From Pseudoxanthomonas koreensis (lineage in GTDB: Bacteria; Pseudomonadota; Gammaproteobacteria; Xanthomonadales; Xanthomonadaceae), in the NCBI RefSeq assembly GCF_010093225.1, contig NZ_PDWM01000024.1:1-47350 (forward strand): a stretch of DNA of 47,350 nt. Reading direction: 5' to 3'. Under the pieces are notes generated by a model. It ran no database searches and had not been told where the DNA came from. It worked only from the letters and a program-made list of their open reading frames with translations. Below are positions 9,752 through 19,016 of the stretch, in pieces; positions within the stretch are counted from its first letter, which is position 1; each line of letters begins with the position of its first letter. A program made the position numbers and the translations under genes.

Positions 9752-9833
9752 GTCGCTCCCGTGCAGACGGGAGCCCAGCGACTTTCGTCGCACCCAACCA
9801 AAGACACTGGGTTCCCGCCTACGCGGGAACGAC
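9752..9833. repeat. REP-type inverted pair between etfB and etfA
   Basis: Two 34-bp half-elements in inverted orientation (9752-9785 and 9800-9833) differ at only a few positions. Each contains a small hairpin: GCTCCCG/CGGGAGC at 9755-9774 and GTTCCCGC/GCGGGAAC at 9811-9830. The halves are joined by 14 bp. This is the layout of a REPIN. It lies inside an operon, six bases after the etfB stop, so it may protect or attenuate the mRNA. Confidence 0.85.
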
Positions 9834-9851
9834 GGAACAAGGAACCCCGAC

Positions 9852-10793
9852 ATGTCCAAAGTCCTCGTCATCGCCGAACACCTGGACGGCAAGCTCAACG
9901 CCGCCACCGCCCGCACCGTCAGCGCCGCGCAGGCGCTGTCGCCGGCCTCCATCGACATCGTGGTGCTGGCCGCCGATCCGGCCGCCGTGGCTGCCGAAGC
10001 CGCGCAGATCGCCGGCGTGGCCCGCGTGCTCACCGTGGCCAATCCGGCCAATGCCCATGCCATCGCCCAGGTGCTCGGCCCGCAGGTCGCGCAACTGGCC
10101 GACGGCTACAGCCACGTGTTCGGCCCCTCGACCACCTTCGGCAAGGACCTGATGCCGGTGGTGGCCGCGCTGCTGGGCGTGAACCAGGTCTCGGACCTGA
10201 TGGCGGTCGAGGGCAGCCACACCTTCAAGCGGCCGATCTACGCCGGCAACGCCATCGTCACGGTCGAGACCCCGGCCGGAAGCCCGGTGGTCGCCACCGT
10301 GCGCACCGCCTCGTGGCCGGAAGCGGCCAGCGGCGGCAGCGCCGCCGTGGAGGCCGTATCGGTCGACGCCGCGCTGCCCGCGCACACCCGCCATCTGGGC
10401 CTGGCCGCAGGCAAGTCCGACCGTCCCGACCTGCAGAGCGCACGCCGGGTGGTGTCCGGTGGCCGCGGGGTCGGTTCGGAGGAGAACTTCCGCATCGTCT
10501 ACTCGCTGGCCGACAAGCTCGGCGCGGCGGTGGGCGCCTCGCGCGCGGCGGTCGATGCCGGCTACTGCCCCAACGAGATGCAGGTCGGCCAGACTGGCAA
10601 GATCATCGCTCCGGAGCTGTACGTGGCCATCGGCATCTCCGGTGCGATCCAGCACCTGACCGGGATCAAGGATGCCGGCACGATTGTGGCGATCAACAAG
10701 GATGCCGAAGCGCCGATCTTCGAGGTGGCCGACATCGGACTGGTCGGCGACCTGTTCGCACTATTGCCGGAGCTGGAGGCACAGCTCGGCTAA
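9852..10793 (+). CDS. etfA: Electron transfer flavoprotein, alpha subunit
   Basis: Large ETF subunit (313 residues) that binds FAD. The C-terminal FAD domain shows [32 protein letters not shown] and [16 protein letters not shown]. It follows etfB after 106 bp occupied by the REP pair, and AAGGAACCCCGAC precedes the ATG as a ribosome-binding site. It marks the end of the conserved block; the lower-GC O-antigen genes begin after a 179-bp gap (10794-10972) in which I see no gene or clear terminator. Confidence 0.96.
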   Translation: MSKVLVIAEHLDGKLNAATARTVSAAQALSPASIDIVVLAADPAAVAAEAAQIAGVARVLTVANPANAHAIAQVLGPQVAQLADGYSHVFGPSTTFGKDLMPVVAALLGVNQVSDLMAVEGSHTFKRPIYAGNAIVTVETPAGSPVVATVRTASWPEAASGGSAAVEAVSVDAALPAHTRHLGLAAGKSDRPDLQSARRVVSGGRGVGSEENFRIVYSLADKLGAAVGASRAAVDAGYCPNEMQVGQTGKIIAPELYVAIGISGAIQHLTGIKDAGTIVAINKDAEAPIFEVADIGLVGDLFALLPELEAQLG

Positions 10794-10972
10794 GTGAGCC
10801 AGCCGTCGTCGTTCTTCGCTGTCTTCGGTCTTCGGTCTTACTCAGGTAACGATATCCATCTGCTCCAGCTGCTCGTGCAACACATCACCTGTACGTGTTG
10901 CCCGGGAAGCTCACGCGGCTACTAGCAAAAGAGCCATCCAATATTGCCTGGGTATCGTCCCGGCGCCCGCTC

Positions 10973-13468
10973 TCATTGTGGCATGACGTTAATCGATTCC
11001 AGTGAAAACATGATCGGCCAGGCATCTGCCGGCGCTTCCTCCTTGGAATCATCCACGTCTCTCTCCGATTGGAAAACGAATTTCATCAAGCAGTTCCCCG
11101 CTTCATCAAGCTCGCCATCCACGTCTACGGCAACGGTGGCTGCTGCAGGCTTCGCGTACTCGAACCTGGCAGAGGCCGCCTTCTCCGGCTGTCCGAGCGG
11201 ATAGACCAAAACGCGAAGCCCCGGCCGCGCCGCCGATACATAAGGAGTCATCTTGAACTTCGCCACATTGCGCCCGCATGCTTCGCTTGGCGCTGCGAAT
11301 GTCAATCTGGATTCCTGCCCGACAGCCCATACCCCACCTGCAGTTGGCTCACTCCAGCCGGCAATGAACCAGTCCTTTGGTGCGCTCTCCGATATCCGGA
11401 AAGGCCCGGCGGCCGAGAGGGGAAGCATCGAGACGTCGGCGACCACGGAAATATCGCCACTCTTGTCCAGATCGCCCCTGGTCGTGCGCATGGCCCTCTC
11501 GATCGCCTCGCATTGCTTGCTGAGCAAAGACAGGGACTTGAGCGAATCGATGCCGTCTGCCAGTTTCACGGTCCCACCATGCCGGTTATGCGCAACCACA
11601 GTGTATCGACCAGCCCCTTCATCACCTTGGCTCCTGATCACAAAGGCGATCTCGCCATCGTTGAGTTGGGGAACTACAGGATTGGGGTCGGCAACGGTAT
11701 ACGTCACCATCTTGCGGAACAGGATCGCAATCGCCGACGCACCTTCAGGCATGGATGCGATGGGGTATCCATTCTCTCGAAGCGAGACACGCTGCCCCCC
11801 GATCTCTATCCGTCCATCCGACGCCCATGACAACATCTCGTCGCCGCCGCACAGCTGAACGTCTGGCTGCTCTCCATACAGCATGTCTGCAAGCACGATG
11901 CGTTCGCTGGTGCTTCCACCAAGTGCCGGGCCGTTGCGTTGACTCGGGTCAGCCTGAACCCATCCGGCCACGAATTGCGCATTCGACTCCACCCCCATCA
12001 GTGAAAGCAAAGTCGGGGCTATATCCATGTGATAGAACTCTGCCGCATGTTCCCCCGCCTGACCGGAATTGACGATCATGAAGACCGGCGTCCGAACGTA
12101 GTCATCTGGATGGAGATCATGGGCCTCGTTCCGCATGGAGGCATGATCTCCCATCACCACAAGAACCGTATCCTTGAACTTCGGGTTCTTGCTGATCCGG
12201 TCGATAAATGCCCCAACCAGTGCATCCGTACAATGCACCGCCTGTAAAATGCTGTTTTCGCTCCCGGGATAAGAAGGACATGACGGCGAGGCGATACCTC
12301 CCGGACCATGCGTGTCCAGCGTAAGGACTGTCAGATTGAATGGATCTGATCCCGATGCAAGCTCCTCGTATTTTGAAGCTGCGAGGTCGAAAAGCTTGTC
12401 GTCGAACAGGCCCCACTGATTCGTGTTTCCAGAGTCTTCTCCGCTCTTCTGCCAATCCGACAAACCATATATTTCGTCATAGCCGTGCAACGAGAAGAAA
12501 TTCGATTTTCCGGCAAATTTAGCGTCCGCTCCACCAAGGAACGCCTGCTTGTATCCAGATGAACGAAGTACATCGCCCAAGCACACGTGCGACGGAGCGT
12601 ACTGGGAACGAGTGATGTTGTTGCTGATGTCGTCAACGCGCTTGCCGCGACCGATGGAGAACGGAATGCCGCATTGGCTCGAGAAGATCCCAGCCATCGT
12701 GAATCCGATCCCGGGATAATCCCGCATGCCCGTGAAAAGCATGTTTTCGCGCGCATATCTGGACAGGTTCGGCGTCAAATCCGAAAAGACATCGTTGTCG
12801 AGATAAATGCTGTCGAATGACTCGAGGTACAGGATTACCACGTTCTTTCCTGCCGCAGAGATCAATTGCTCCTTGGCAACCTCGGGCCGGACGAACGCGC
12901 TCGATGAAGTACTTCCTGTGCCCACGACCAATTCCCTGAATTTCAGATACCCCTGGACGAACCTGGGCAAGGGCGACAGGGAAAGACCGATGCACAAAAG
13001 AACAAATGCGGAAAATGCCACGCGACGGCGGGACCATCCTGTGACGGGGCGCAGGCGTAATGCCAGGAGATGCAGCAGCAGCACCAGACACAGTGTAAAC
13101 AGCGCCAGAGCCAACTCACCCGGGTATGCGATAGCGCCTCGATGGCCTCCGGGAAGCAGGATGTGATTGAAGAACCCTTCGCTAAAGCTCTCCCCCTGTA
13201 TGTAATAGCCACCAGCCTCGGCCGCTATCACCAAAAGGACGACAACGAGGACGGGCGTCGTCGCAAGCGCGACCCATCTCCCACCGCTCTCTCCCGCGAG
13301 CAGTAGCGCCCAGGAGGTGAAATAGATCGACAAGACGCTACCCAGCACGAATAGCGCTGGATACCCACCCCAAAGAAGCGCAAGGAATATGGAAACCAAC
13401 GCGGGCAACGCTACGACGCACGCCCTCAACGCAAGAGTCATTGAGCTGAACCGTCCTGCCATATCCAT
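10973..13468 (-). CDS. Membrane phosphoglycerol-transferase-like sulfatase-fold protein (LtaS/OpgB type)
   Basis: The 831-residue protein has four to five N-terminal membrane segments (residues 10-170), then an alkaline-phosphatase-superfamily domain. Residues match the LtaS/OpgB metal and nucleophile set: Glu216 in LYLESFDS, the putative nucleophile Thr257 in GFTMAG, His387 in LDTHGPG, and Asp441-His442 in MGDHASM. Residues from about 560 on are a further beta-rich part I cannot assign. Known relatives transfer glycerol phosphate from phosphatidylglycerol to periplasmic glucans or teichoic acid. Being last in the O-antigen operon, it may decorate O-antigen or glucan in the periplasm; that is inference. 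Start: TTG/ATG/ATG cluster; I chose the ATG at 13468, and 13462 is possible. GC is lower than in etfA. Confidence 0.85.
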   Translation of the reverse strand: MDMAGRFSSMTLALRACVVALPALVSIFLALLWGGYPALFVLGSVLSIYFTSWALLLAGESGGRWVALATTPVLVVVLLVIAAEAGGYYIQGESFSEGFFNHILLPGGHRGAIAYPGELALALFTLCLVLLLHLLALRLRPVTGWSRRRVAFSAFVLLCIGLSLSPLPRFVQGYLKFRELVVGTGSTSSSAFVRPEVAKEQLISAAGKNVVILYLESFDSIYLDNDVFSDLTPNLSRYARENMLFTGMRDYPGIGFTMAGIFSSQCGIPFSIGRGKRVDDISNNITRSQYAPSHVCLGDVLRSSGYKQAFLGGADAKFAGKSNFFSLHGYDEIYGLSDWQKSGEDSGNTNQWGLFDDKLFDLAASKYEELASGSDPFNLTVLTLDTHGPGGIASPSCPSYPGSENSILQAVHCTDALVGAFIDRISKNPKFKDTVLVVMGDHASMRNEAHDLHPDDYVRTPVFMIVNSGQAGEHAAEFYHMDIAPTLLSLMGVESNAQFVAGWVQADPSQRNGPALGGSTSERIVLADMLYGEQPDVQLCGGDEMLSWASDGRIEIGGQRVSLRENGYPIASMPEGASAIAILFRKMVTYTVADPNPVVPQLNDGEIAFVIRSQGDEGAGRYTVVAHNRHGGTVKLADGIDSLKSLSLLSKQCEAIERAMRTTRGDLDKSGDISVVADVSMLPLSAAGPFRISESAPKDWFIAGWSEPTAGGVWAVGQESRLTFAAPSEACGRNVAKFKMTPYVSAARPGLRVLVYPLGQPEKAASARFEYAKPAAATVAVDVDGELDEAGNCLMKFVFQSERDVDDSKEEAPADAWPIMFSLESINVMPQ

Positions 13469-13479
13469 CAAATCAATAT

Positions 13480-13983
13480 TCAGCGGACAACGCTGAACCT
13501 GACCTCCCAGCTGGGGACACCATTCAGCACGACTTTTGCGGTGTAATCTCCCGGAGGGAAGCTGCCATCGATCGGCTCAAGTTTGACGACGAGCCGGTCC
13601 ATGGACGAGGCCGTTGCTGACCCGGCCGCAACCTCGTTTCCCGTCTCATTCAATACTTCATACCGCACCTGAATCGGCGTCGAAACCACCGAATCCAATA
13701 GCGCTCCAAGATAGATCTGATCGGATACCTCGAACTCAGTCGCCGCCACATTGAGCTCGCCGCTTGGGGTCAATTCAGGCCCGACATACGCGCGACGCAA
13801 CGAAACCGCTTCACTGGCGAACCCGCCTGCAGGAGCAGGATGCGCACTCGTCCCCTCCCCCGAAGGAATATTCCCGGCACCTGGAACCTTCGCTTCTTCG
13901 TCCCCGCACGAAGCAAGGAGGCCAAGCATTCCGACTGCCACCGTCAATTTGGCAATCAGCCTCCAGGCAGAATGAGTAGCCAC
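13480..13983 (-). CDS. Small outer-membrane/periplasmic lipoprotein, function unknown
   Basis: A 167-residue product with a signal peptide and the lipobox LLASC; the cysteine is residue 26. A Gly/Pro/Ala-rich linker follows, then an all-beta C-terminal part (about residues 65-167) that may be an immunoglobulin-like sandwich. The GTG at 13983 is chosen because GGAGG lies 5 bp upstream; ATG codons at 13995 and 14004 lack such a site. The +2 residue after the cysteine is Gly, not Asp, so outer-membrane sorting is expected. It ends 11 bp before the phosphoglycerol-transferase-like gene and is probably co-translated with it, suggesting a shared role. I do not recognise a named family. Confidence 0.8.
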   Translation of the reverse strand: MATHSAWRLIAKLTVAVGMLGLLASCGDEEAKVPGAGNIPSGEGTSAHPAPAGGFASEAVSLRRAYVGPELTPSGELNVAATEFEVSDQIYLGALLDSVVSTPIQVRYEVLNETGNEVAAGSATASSMDRLVVKLEPIDGSFPPGDYTAKVVLNGVPSWEVRFSVVR

Positions 13984-14047
13984 AGAATCCTCCATATCAG
14001 GCATTGTCAACCCAGTCTCAAAGTAACATTTCAACGATGGCTCGGGG

Positions 14048-15967
14048 CTACCTGCCTCGCGTGCGCATGGCCCCACGCAGAGACCGAAGCGGCGCCGTCA
14101 TTCTCCAAGAAGCAGAGCCCTCGATGTTCGCAATCAGATGCTCCAGGTCTTTTGCGCTCAACCTCCAGAGCATATGCGCCCCGCCATGGCTCTTGTTCCC
14201 TCGGAACAGCGCCTTCGCATAGCGCAACGGGCTGGTAACCTTCCAGCTCAACGAGTTCGTCAGTTCGTGATAACGCCAACGAAGCGCCTCCAGGTATCGC
14301 TCCTGCTCTATCCCTTCGGAGAACTCATCGGGATTGTTGTACGGCATGCTCGCCGTAGCCGGGGCGCTTCGTAGGCGCTCCAGCTCATAATACATGTCCC
14401 TGAGCTTGCGGGTGGCCCCTGCAGGAAGCAGCAAAGGCAAAGCATCCAGCTTGCGCAACGTGTAATAGTAGTTCCCACGCCATTCGTCCTGGTCATGGAC
14501 CGAGAACGAATTCTCCGAATTCACCCAACGCCTGTAGATACAGGTGACGTTCTGGCTGCATGCAACACCGGCAACGGGTGCAACCCGGATAATGAAGTCC
14601 CAGTCTTCCGCGGTAGACAAGTGCGAATCGAACCGGAAGCCGAGATCGGAATACAGGCTGCGCGGGAATGCCAGGCTATGCAAAGGCGACCTGTTCTCGA
14701 CCAGATGGTCAAACAGGTCGAATTCATCGGGGTAAATCGACTGGAAGCCACCCACGGACCGGGCTACGGACATCCCATCAAACGAAATCTTGTCCCAGGA
14801 TTGAGCCACCGCGACGGATCGCAAGAGCCTGCCCCCATTCTGTTCCGCCAGCACCTTGAAGGTCTCGACCCAGTTGCCGAAAACCAGGTCATCGTCGTCC
14901 AGCATCGCTACATAGCGTCCTCTGGCGACCTCGAATCCGTCATTGAGCGGCTTCGCACGGCTTCCTCCATCGATACGGAGCAAGCGGACACGCTCGCGCA
15001 TACCGTCCTTCAGGTCCGCGATTACTCGCTCCACTGCAAGTTGGGACTCGACATCAAGGTCGTGTCCGACAACGACAACCTCGAAATCCTGGCAAGTCTG
15101 TGCCGATAGACACAACAGCGTTTCACGAAGTGTGTCTATCCTCCGTCCCTGCGTTCTTGTCAGAACCGTGAGGAAACAGTCTTCGCTTCCTTCGCATTCC
15201 TTGACGCTGTCCAAAGTCCCCCTGGGCTTGATCGCATGGCCGGGGAGACACATGCGGACGAACTGGTTGACGACCCCGCTTTCATTGACCTGACTGCGCA
15301 AGCCTGCCAGCAGGCGATGCAATGGAGTCGTCGGTGCAAGGGCTGCGTGATCCCGGGGGAAAGCCTGGTCGCTGCGGCGGATCTTTACATCATTCTTTGA
15401 TATCTCGTGCCAGCCGGACTCACCAAGAAGTCTGGAAAGGCTTTCTTCCGTGAAGTACTGCAAATGGGTGTGATCAAGCAACCCGGCCTTGGTGTAGTCG
15501 AAACGCCCGAATGCAGCCTTGAATCCGATATCCCTATGGGTGAAGTTCGGCACCGAAATGATGGCTGGGCAGGCAAACTCGAGTGCCAGCTCACGCATCA
15601 ACCCCAGGGCCTTCCTCGGCTCCTCCATATGCTCAAGGGTATCGATGATGGACATCGAGAAGATCGGCTCATCCTTTGGCAGGAAATTCCGGATCTGCGC
15701 CAGCGCAGCAGCCGGATCGCGCAAATCGATGAACATGGCCTCAAAGCCACGCGACTTCAGGGAAAGAAGGCCGCCTTCGTCAACGTCCACACCTATGTAA
15801 CGCAGGCCAAGGCCGCGAACCGCCTCTGCCATGCGGCCGTAGCCACAGCCGAAGTCCAGGTGGATGCCGCGCCTGTCAACCTGTATCGAATCGATCAGCT
15901 TTACCGCATGTCCATAGACGTTATCTTCTGCGAATGCGTTGTCGTAAGTTTCATTCATGTCGATCAC
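14048..15967 (-). CDS. Methyltransferase-glycosyltransferase fusion of O-antigen synthesis
   Basis: 639 residues. Residues about 20-190 are a class I SAM-dependent methyltransferase (LDFGCGYGRM at 37-46, IGVDVDEGGL, then SMSIIDTLEHM). Residues about 262-520 are a family-2 glycosyltransferase with the DDDD metal site at 357-360 and the later AEDWDF. The C-terminal tail repeats a short motif: SLSWKVTSPLR near 582 and SASWRMTAPLR near 622. The GTG at 15967 overlaps the upstream stop as GTGA; an ATG at 15958 is the alternative. In ABC-dependent O-antigen systems a methyl cap ends chain growth and is read by the Wzt C-terminal domain, so this protein may both extend and cap the chain (inference). 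Confidence 0.87.
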   Translation of the reverse strand: MIDMNETYDNAFAEDNVYGHAVKLIDSIQVDRRGIHLDFGCGYGRMAEAVRGLGLRYIGVDVDEGGLLSLKSRGFEAMFIDLRDPAAALAQIRNFLPKDEPIFSMSIIDTLEHMEEPRKALGLMRELALEFACPAIISVPNFTHRDIGFKAAFGRFDYTKAGLLDHTHLQYFTEESLSRLLGESGWHEISKNDVKIRRSDQAFPRDHAALAPTTPLHRLLAGLRSQVNESGVVNQFVRMCLPGHAIKPRGTLDSVKECEGSEDCFLTVLTRTQGRRIDTLRETLLCLSAQTCQDFEVVVVGHDLDVESQLAVERVIADLKDGMRERVRLLRIDGGSRAKPLNDGFEVARGRYVAMLDDDDLVFGNWVETFKVLAEQNGGRLLRSVAVAQSWDKISFDGMSVARSVGGFQSIYPDEFDLFDHLVENRSPLHSLAFPRSLYSDLGFRFDSHLSTAEDWDFIIRVAPVAGVACSQNVTCIYRRWVNSENSFSVHDQDEWRGNYYYTLRKLDALPLLLPAGATRKLRDMYYELERLRSAPATASMPYNNPDEFSEGIEQERYLEALRWRYHELTNSLSWKVTSPLRYAKALFRGNKSHGGAHMLWRLSAKDLEHLIANIEGSASWRMTAPLRSLRGAMRTRGR

Positions 15968-16884
15968 ATCGAGAACCTGTGCTTGGCATACGCATCATTC
16001 ACGAAAACACCCACCTTGTGGTCCAGGTCGATGGGCTGGGGAAGCGTCCCACTATTCTCTCGACTCTCGTAGCTCTCCACCGCCTTCTGAAAGTGCGGTT
16101 CCGGGCTGTTTCTGAAGAAGCCAATTATCCTCCGCACGATATCTTCCCTGGAGTACTTGTGGGCCAGCAGCAATGCCGCTTCCGCAGAGTAGTATTTCTC
16201 CGCTTCACCAGGCACCCAGGCCCCCTTGGCGCCAAGCCGTTTGTCGTGATAAACCACCGCCGAAGCCCGATAGATCACCTTTTTCCCAGAGAGGCGTACG
16301 CGCCAGGAGAAATCAACGTCGTCGCAATACAGGAAGAATGTATCGCTGTCGAAACCGTTTAGCTCCTTGATCACCTCACCAGGGATCAGGGCGCAGGCTG
16401 TGGCTGCCCATGATGTTTCGCCGGTCTTCGGATCGTACTCTTTGGGGTGCTCAATCGGCAGCTGTCGCGCTTCCACCATCCCGACGCCCTTGGATCCATA
16501 GGCCTTCGCCAATTCCACGAGGGTATTCGGGGCAAGCATGATGTCCGGATTCATGATGAGGACATAGTCCTCCTCGAAATCCTTCAGCAATCGATTATGG
16601 CCCTGTGCGGAGCCGAGGTTTTCATTGAAGTAGACATGCCTGAAGCCATCTATGGCCTGGCAGGATTCCTCAATGGATCGCACGAACTCGGGATCCAGTA
16701 CCGGGCTCGGAGAACAATCGCCATATACAAGCGAGATCTTCGAAAATACTCTCTGGGCTATGCAGAAGTCGGCAGCGCGATTCAGGTGTTCAATCGCCTG
16801 CTTGATACGCTCGATCTCATTTCCATAGAGGATGGAGTGGACTCGCAAGGTGGGCAATTCCGATGTATCTCCTGTCTGCTTCAT
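15964..16884 (-). CDS. Family-2 glycosyltransferase (rhamnosyltransferase-like)
   Basis: 306 residues with a GT-A fold. FNENLGSAQGHNRLL is followed by YVLIMNPDIML, the N-P-D variant of the DxD metal motif common in rhamnosyltransferases. Then come the acceptor region TACALIPGEVIKELNGFDSD and FFLYCDDVDFSWRVR. The ATG at 16884 overlaps the preceding stop (ATGA), and GGAGGG sits unusually close to it. It probably adds a sugar, plausibly dTDP-L-rhamnose made by rfbBACD, to the growing O-chain. Specificity is inferred from family and context. Confidence 0.87.
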   Translation of the reverse strand: MKQTGDTSELPTLRVHSILYGNEIERIKQAIEHLNRAADFCIAQRVFSKISLVYGDCSPSPVLDPEFVRSIEESCQAIDGFRHVYFNENLGSAQGHNRLLKDFEEDYVLIMNPDIMLAPNTLVELAKAYGSKGVGMVEARQLPIEHPKEYDPKTGETSWAATACALIPGEVIKELNGFDSDTFFLYCDDVDFSWRVRLSGKKVIYRASAVVYHDKRLGAKGAWVPGEAEKYYSAEAALLLAHKYSREDIVRRIIGFFRNSPEPHFQKAVESYESRENSGTLPQPIDLDHKVGVFVNDAYAKHRFSM

Positions 16885-17942
16885 CCCTCCATCTCCTTGT
16901 CGATCCACGTGCACAACTGCCCGACCCCATTGCTCATGGATATGCGCGACTCCCAATCCAGCGCCACTCTCGCGCTCTCTGTGTTGCAGGAAGCGTGCCG
17001 CACGTCGCCATTCCGGTACTTGCCACAGACATGCGGCGATGGCGCACCGTAGTGATCGGCGATCGTTGCCGCCAAATCGCCGATGGTCGTACCCAAGCCC
17101 GTTCCGATGTCGAAGGTACCGCCGGAAGCGCCTGGAACGCTCAATGCCTGCAGCACGGCAGAAGCCACGTCATCGATGAAGATGAAATCCCTGCGCATAA
17201 GGCCGTCTTCATACAACGGGATGCTCTGACCAGCCTTTGCCATCCGGGTGAACAGTGACGCAATGCCTGTATATGGGTTGTTGAGCGACTGGCCTGGTCC
17301 ATAGACGTTCTGCAAGCGGACGACGACCACTTCGGACCCAAAACTCAACGCCCATGCGCTGAGCAGGTGTTCCTGCGCAAGCTTGGTAGCCCCATATACG
17401 CTCGTTGGACGCGGCTGGGTTCGCCGCGCGTCGAAAGGCAGCGCATGGGCGCCCTCGAAATCCCACTGACCCGCATCGAGCATCGTCATCGAACGTTGAC
17501 CCGGGTAGTAACGGCCACCATCTCCACGCTCCCACTCGCCTTCGCCATAAACCGCACGGCTGCTTGTGAGGACGAATCGCTCAGGCGCGATCTGTCTTGC
17601 GGCGAAGGCGTCCAGCATGCGCGTAGTGCCGATTACATTGACCAGGCCGTGCCTGCTGGCCTCGGTCAACGATTGGCCGGTACCCGTTTCAGCGGCCAAG
17701 TGGACGACCTTGCGCGGCGACCACTCATCAAGAACGCATCCCCAGACAGACTCATCGCAGACATCGCCTTCGATGAAGTGGACATGCCTGGACAATGCCT
17801 CCGGTCTCTGCCTGGTTGCATGGACCTGTGGGTGCAGATTATCGACAACAACCACCGGCAACTCGCCCGCAGTCAAGTCATGCGATATCGCACAGCCTAT
17901 GAATCCAGCGCCCCCAGTCACCAATATGCAATCTCTGGCCAT
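16881..17942 (-). CDS. NAD-dependent epimerase/dehydratase (extended SDR)
   Basis: A 353-residue sugar-nucleotide enzyme of the GalE-like extended SDR family. The N-terminal [10 protein letters not shown] nucleotide motif, VVHLAAETGTGQS, the catalytic Ser in LTSSRAVYG and YGATK (Y-x3-K) are present, followed by RLQNVYGPGQS and RDFIFIDDVA. The start ATG at 17942 has AAGGAAG 7-8 bp upstream. It probably makes or modifies the nucleotide sugar used by the neighbouring transferases; the substrate cannot be read from sequence. Confidence 0.88.
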   Translation of the reverse strand: MARDCILVTGGAGFIGCAISHDLTAGELPVVVVDNLHPQVHATRQRPEALSRHVHFIEGDVCDESVWGCVLDEWSPRKVVHLAAETGTGQSLTEASRHGLVNVIGTTRMLDAFAARQIAPERFVLTSSRAVYGEGEWERGDGGRYYPGQRSMTMLDAGQWDFEGAHALPFDARRTQPRPTSVYGATKLAQEHLLSAWALSFGSEVVVVRLQNVYGPGQSLNNPYTGIASLFTRMAKAGQSIPLYEDGLMRRDFIFIDDVASAVLQALSVPGASGGTFDIGTGLGTTIGDLAATIADHYGAPSPHVCGKYRNGDVRHASCNTESARVALDWESRISMSNGVGQLCTWIDKEMEG

Positions 17943-17972
17943 CTCAGATCTTCCTTGCAAAATAGATATTCT

Positions 17973-19016
17973 TCACCTGCTTCCGCCCCTGGGCTTCAGT
18001 CTCAGGGCCCGCTTCTCCACAAAGTGCCAAGACGCATAGGCCAGCACCACTGCTATGGGGATCGATATGAATGTGTTCGTGAATGGAGACATGCCCGGCG
18101 CCCCGAAATGATAGACCGTCTGCTGCACCACAAAACCGTATAGGTAGATGCCATATGAAGGGTCGCCCCAACGGCCGGCCCTGTAGATGACCGGAGAGGC
18201 GATTGTGGCCAGCGAAAGAACGCAGTACGGAACGATCACGTAGAGCAGGAGCTCGGTCGAAACCGCCCCGATTGGCTGCAAGAGCGCAGCCACCACAGCC
18301 AGGAAGAGTGCAATTCCGGGGTCAAGAATCGATCCCACGCGCGTAACCCCGACAATGCTCCCGAGGAAGAAGTACGGCGCGACATCGAGCACCGGGGAGA
18401 GCGCCGTCCCGTGGAAAACCATGTGGCGCAGCTCGCCACCGCCTCTCAGTAGATAAAGGCTCGAAACGCACAAGCAGATCGTGAAGGCAACCAGCAGTCG
18501 ATTCGTTCGGTCCAGTCGGGAACAGACGTAGACCAATGGGAAAACAAGATACATCAGGAACTCTACAGGCAGGCTCCACAGGGAGCCGTTCACCGCGTTC
18601 GGATATACATTGTTTTCAAAAACTCCAGGAAGAGAGTAGATCGGGTACAGGATCAGGTTGTAGAACAGATATCGCCAGGTATTCGAATTTGAGAAGTACT
18701 TGTCCAGGGGCAAAGTCGTAAGCAACGGCCCAAGTATCAATACCGTCAGCAACAGCAGCAGGAGCAGGCCAGGGAAAATACGCAATCCGCGCTTTGCCAG
18801 ATAGCGAAATGGACTGGGATCGGCAACCCAGCTCTTCGCTACAAGGTAGCCGCTTATCACGAAGAATATCTTCACCGCCAGCGCCTGAATGGAATTCCCG
18901 AAGAATCCGATATCAGGAACTCCTCCAAGAGGACGGGCATGCCCGTAGATGACCGCCATGGCGGCAACGATACGCAGGGCGTCGAAATTGTTTTCCCGGT
19001 GGTTCGGCGTATTCAT
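17973..19016 (-). CDS. Acyltransferase-3 family membrane O-acetyltransferase
   Basis: A 347-residue integral membrane protein with about ten hydrophobic segments. The family-3 acyltransferase signature begins FDALRIVAAMAVIYGHARP, whose histidine is the conserved catalytic candidate. VKIFFVISGYLVAKS and NGSLWSLPVEFLMYL follow. Such enzymes O-acetylate LPS or other surface glycans. The ATG at 19016 overlaps the wzt stop (ATGA). A 30-bp gap then carries the ribosome-binding site of the epimerase gene. Confidence 0.9.
   Translation of the reverse strand: MNTPNHRENNFDALRIVAAMAVIYGHARPLGGVPDIGFFGNSIQALAVKIFFVISGYLVAKSWVADPSPFRYLAKRGLRIFPGLLLLLLLTVLILGPLLTTLPLDKYFSNSNTWRYLFYNLILYPIYSLPGVFENNVYPNAVNGSLWSLPVEFLMYLVFPLVYVCSRLDRTNRLLVAFTICLCVSSLYLLRGGGELRHMVFHGTALSPVLDVAPYFFLGSIVGVTRVGSILDPGIALFLAVVAALLQPIGAVSTELLLYVIVPYCVLSLATIASPVIYRAGRWGDPSYGIYLYGFVVQQTVYHFGAPGMSPFTNTFISIPIAVVLAYASWHFVEKRALRLKPRGGSR

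Noticed and set aside
13984-14076. Longer start (ATG at 14004 or 13995, or farther upstream) for the lipoprotein
   Set aside because: Only the GTG at 13983 has a strong GGAGG at a proper distance and puts the lipobox cysteine at a normal position, residue 26.
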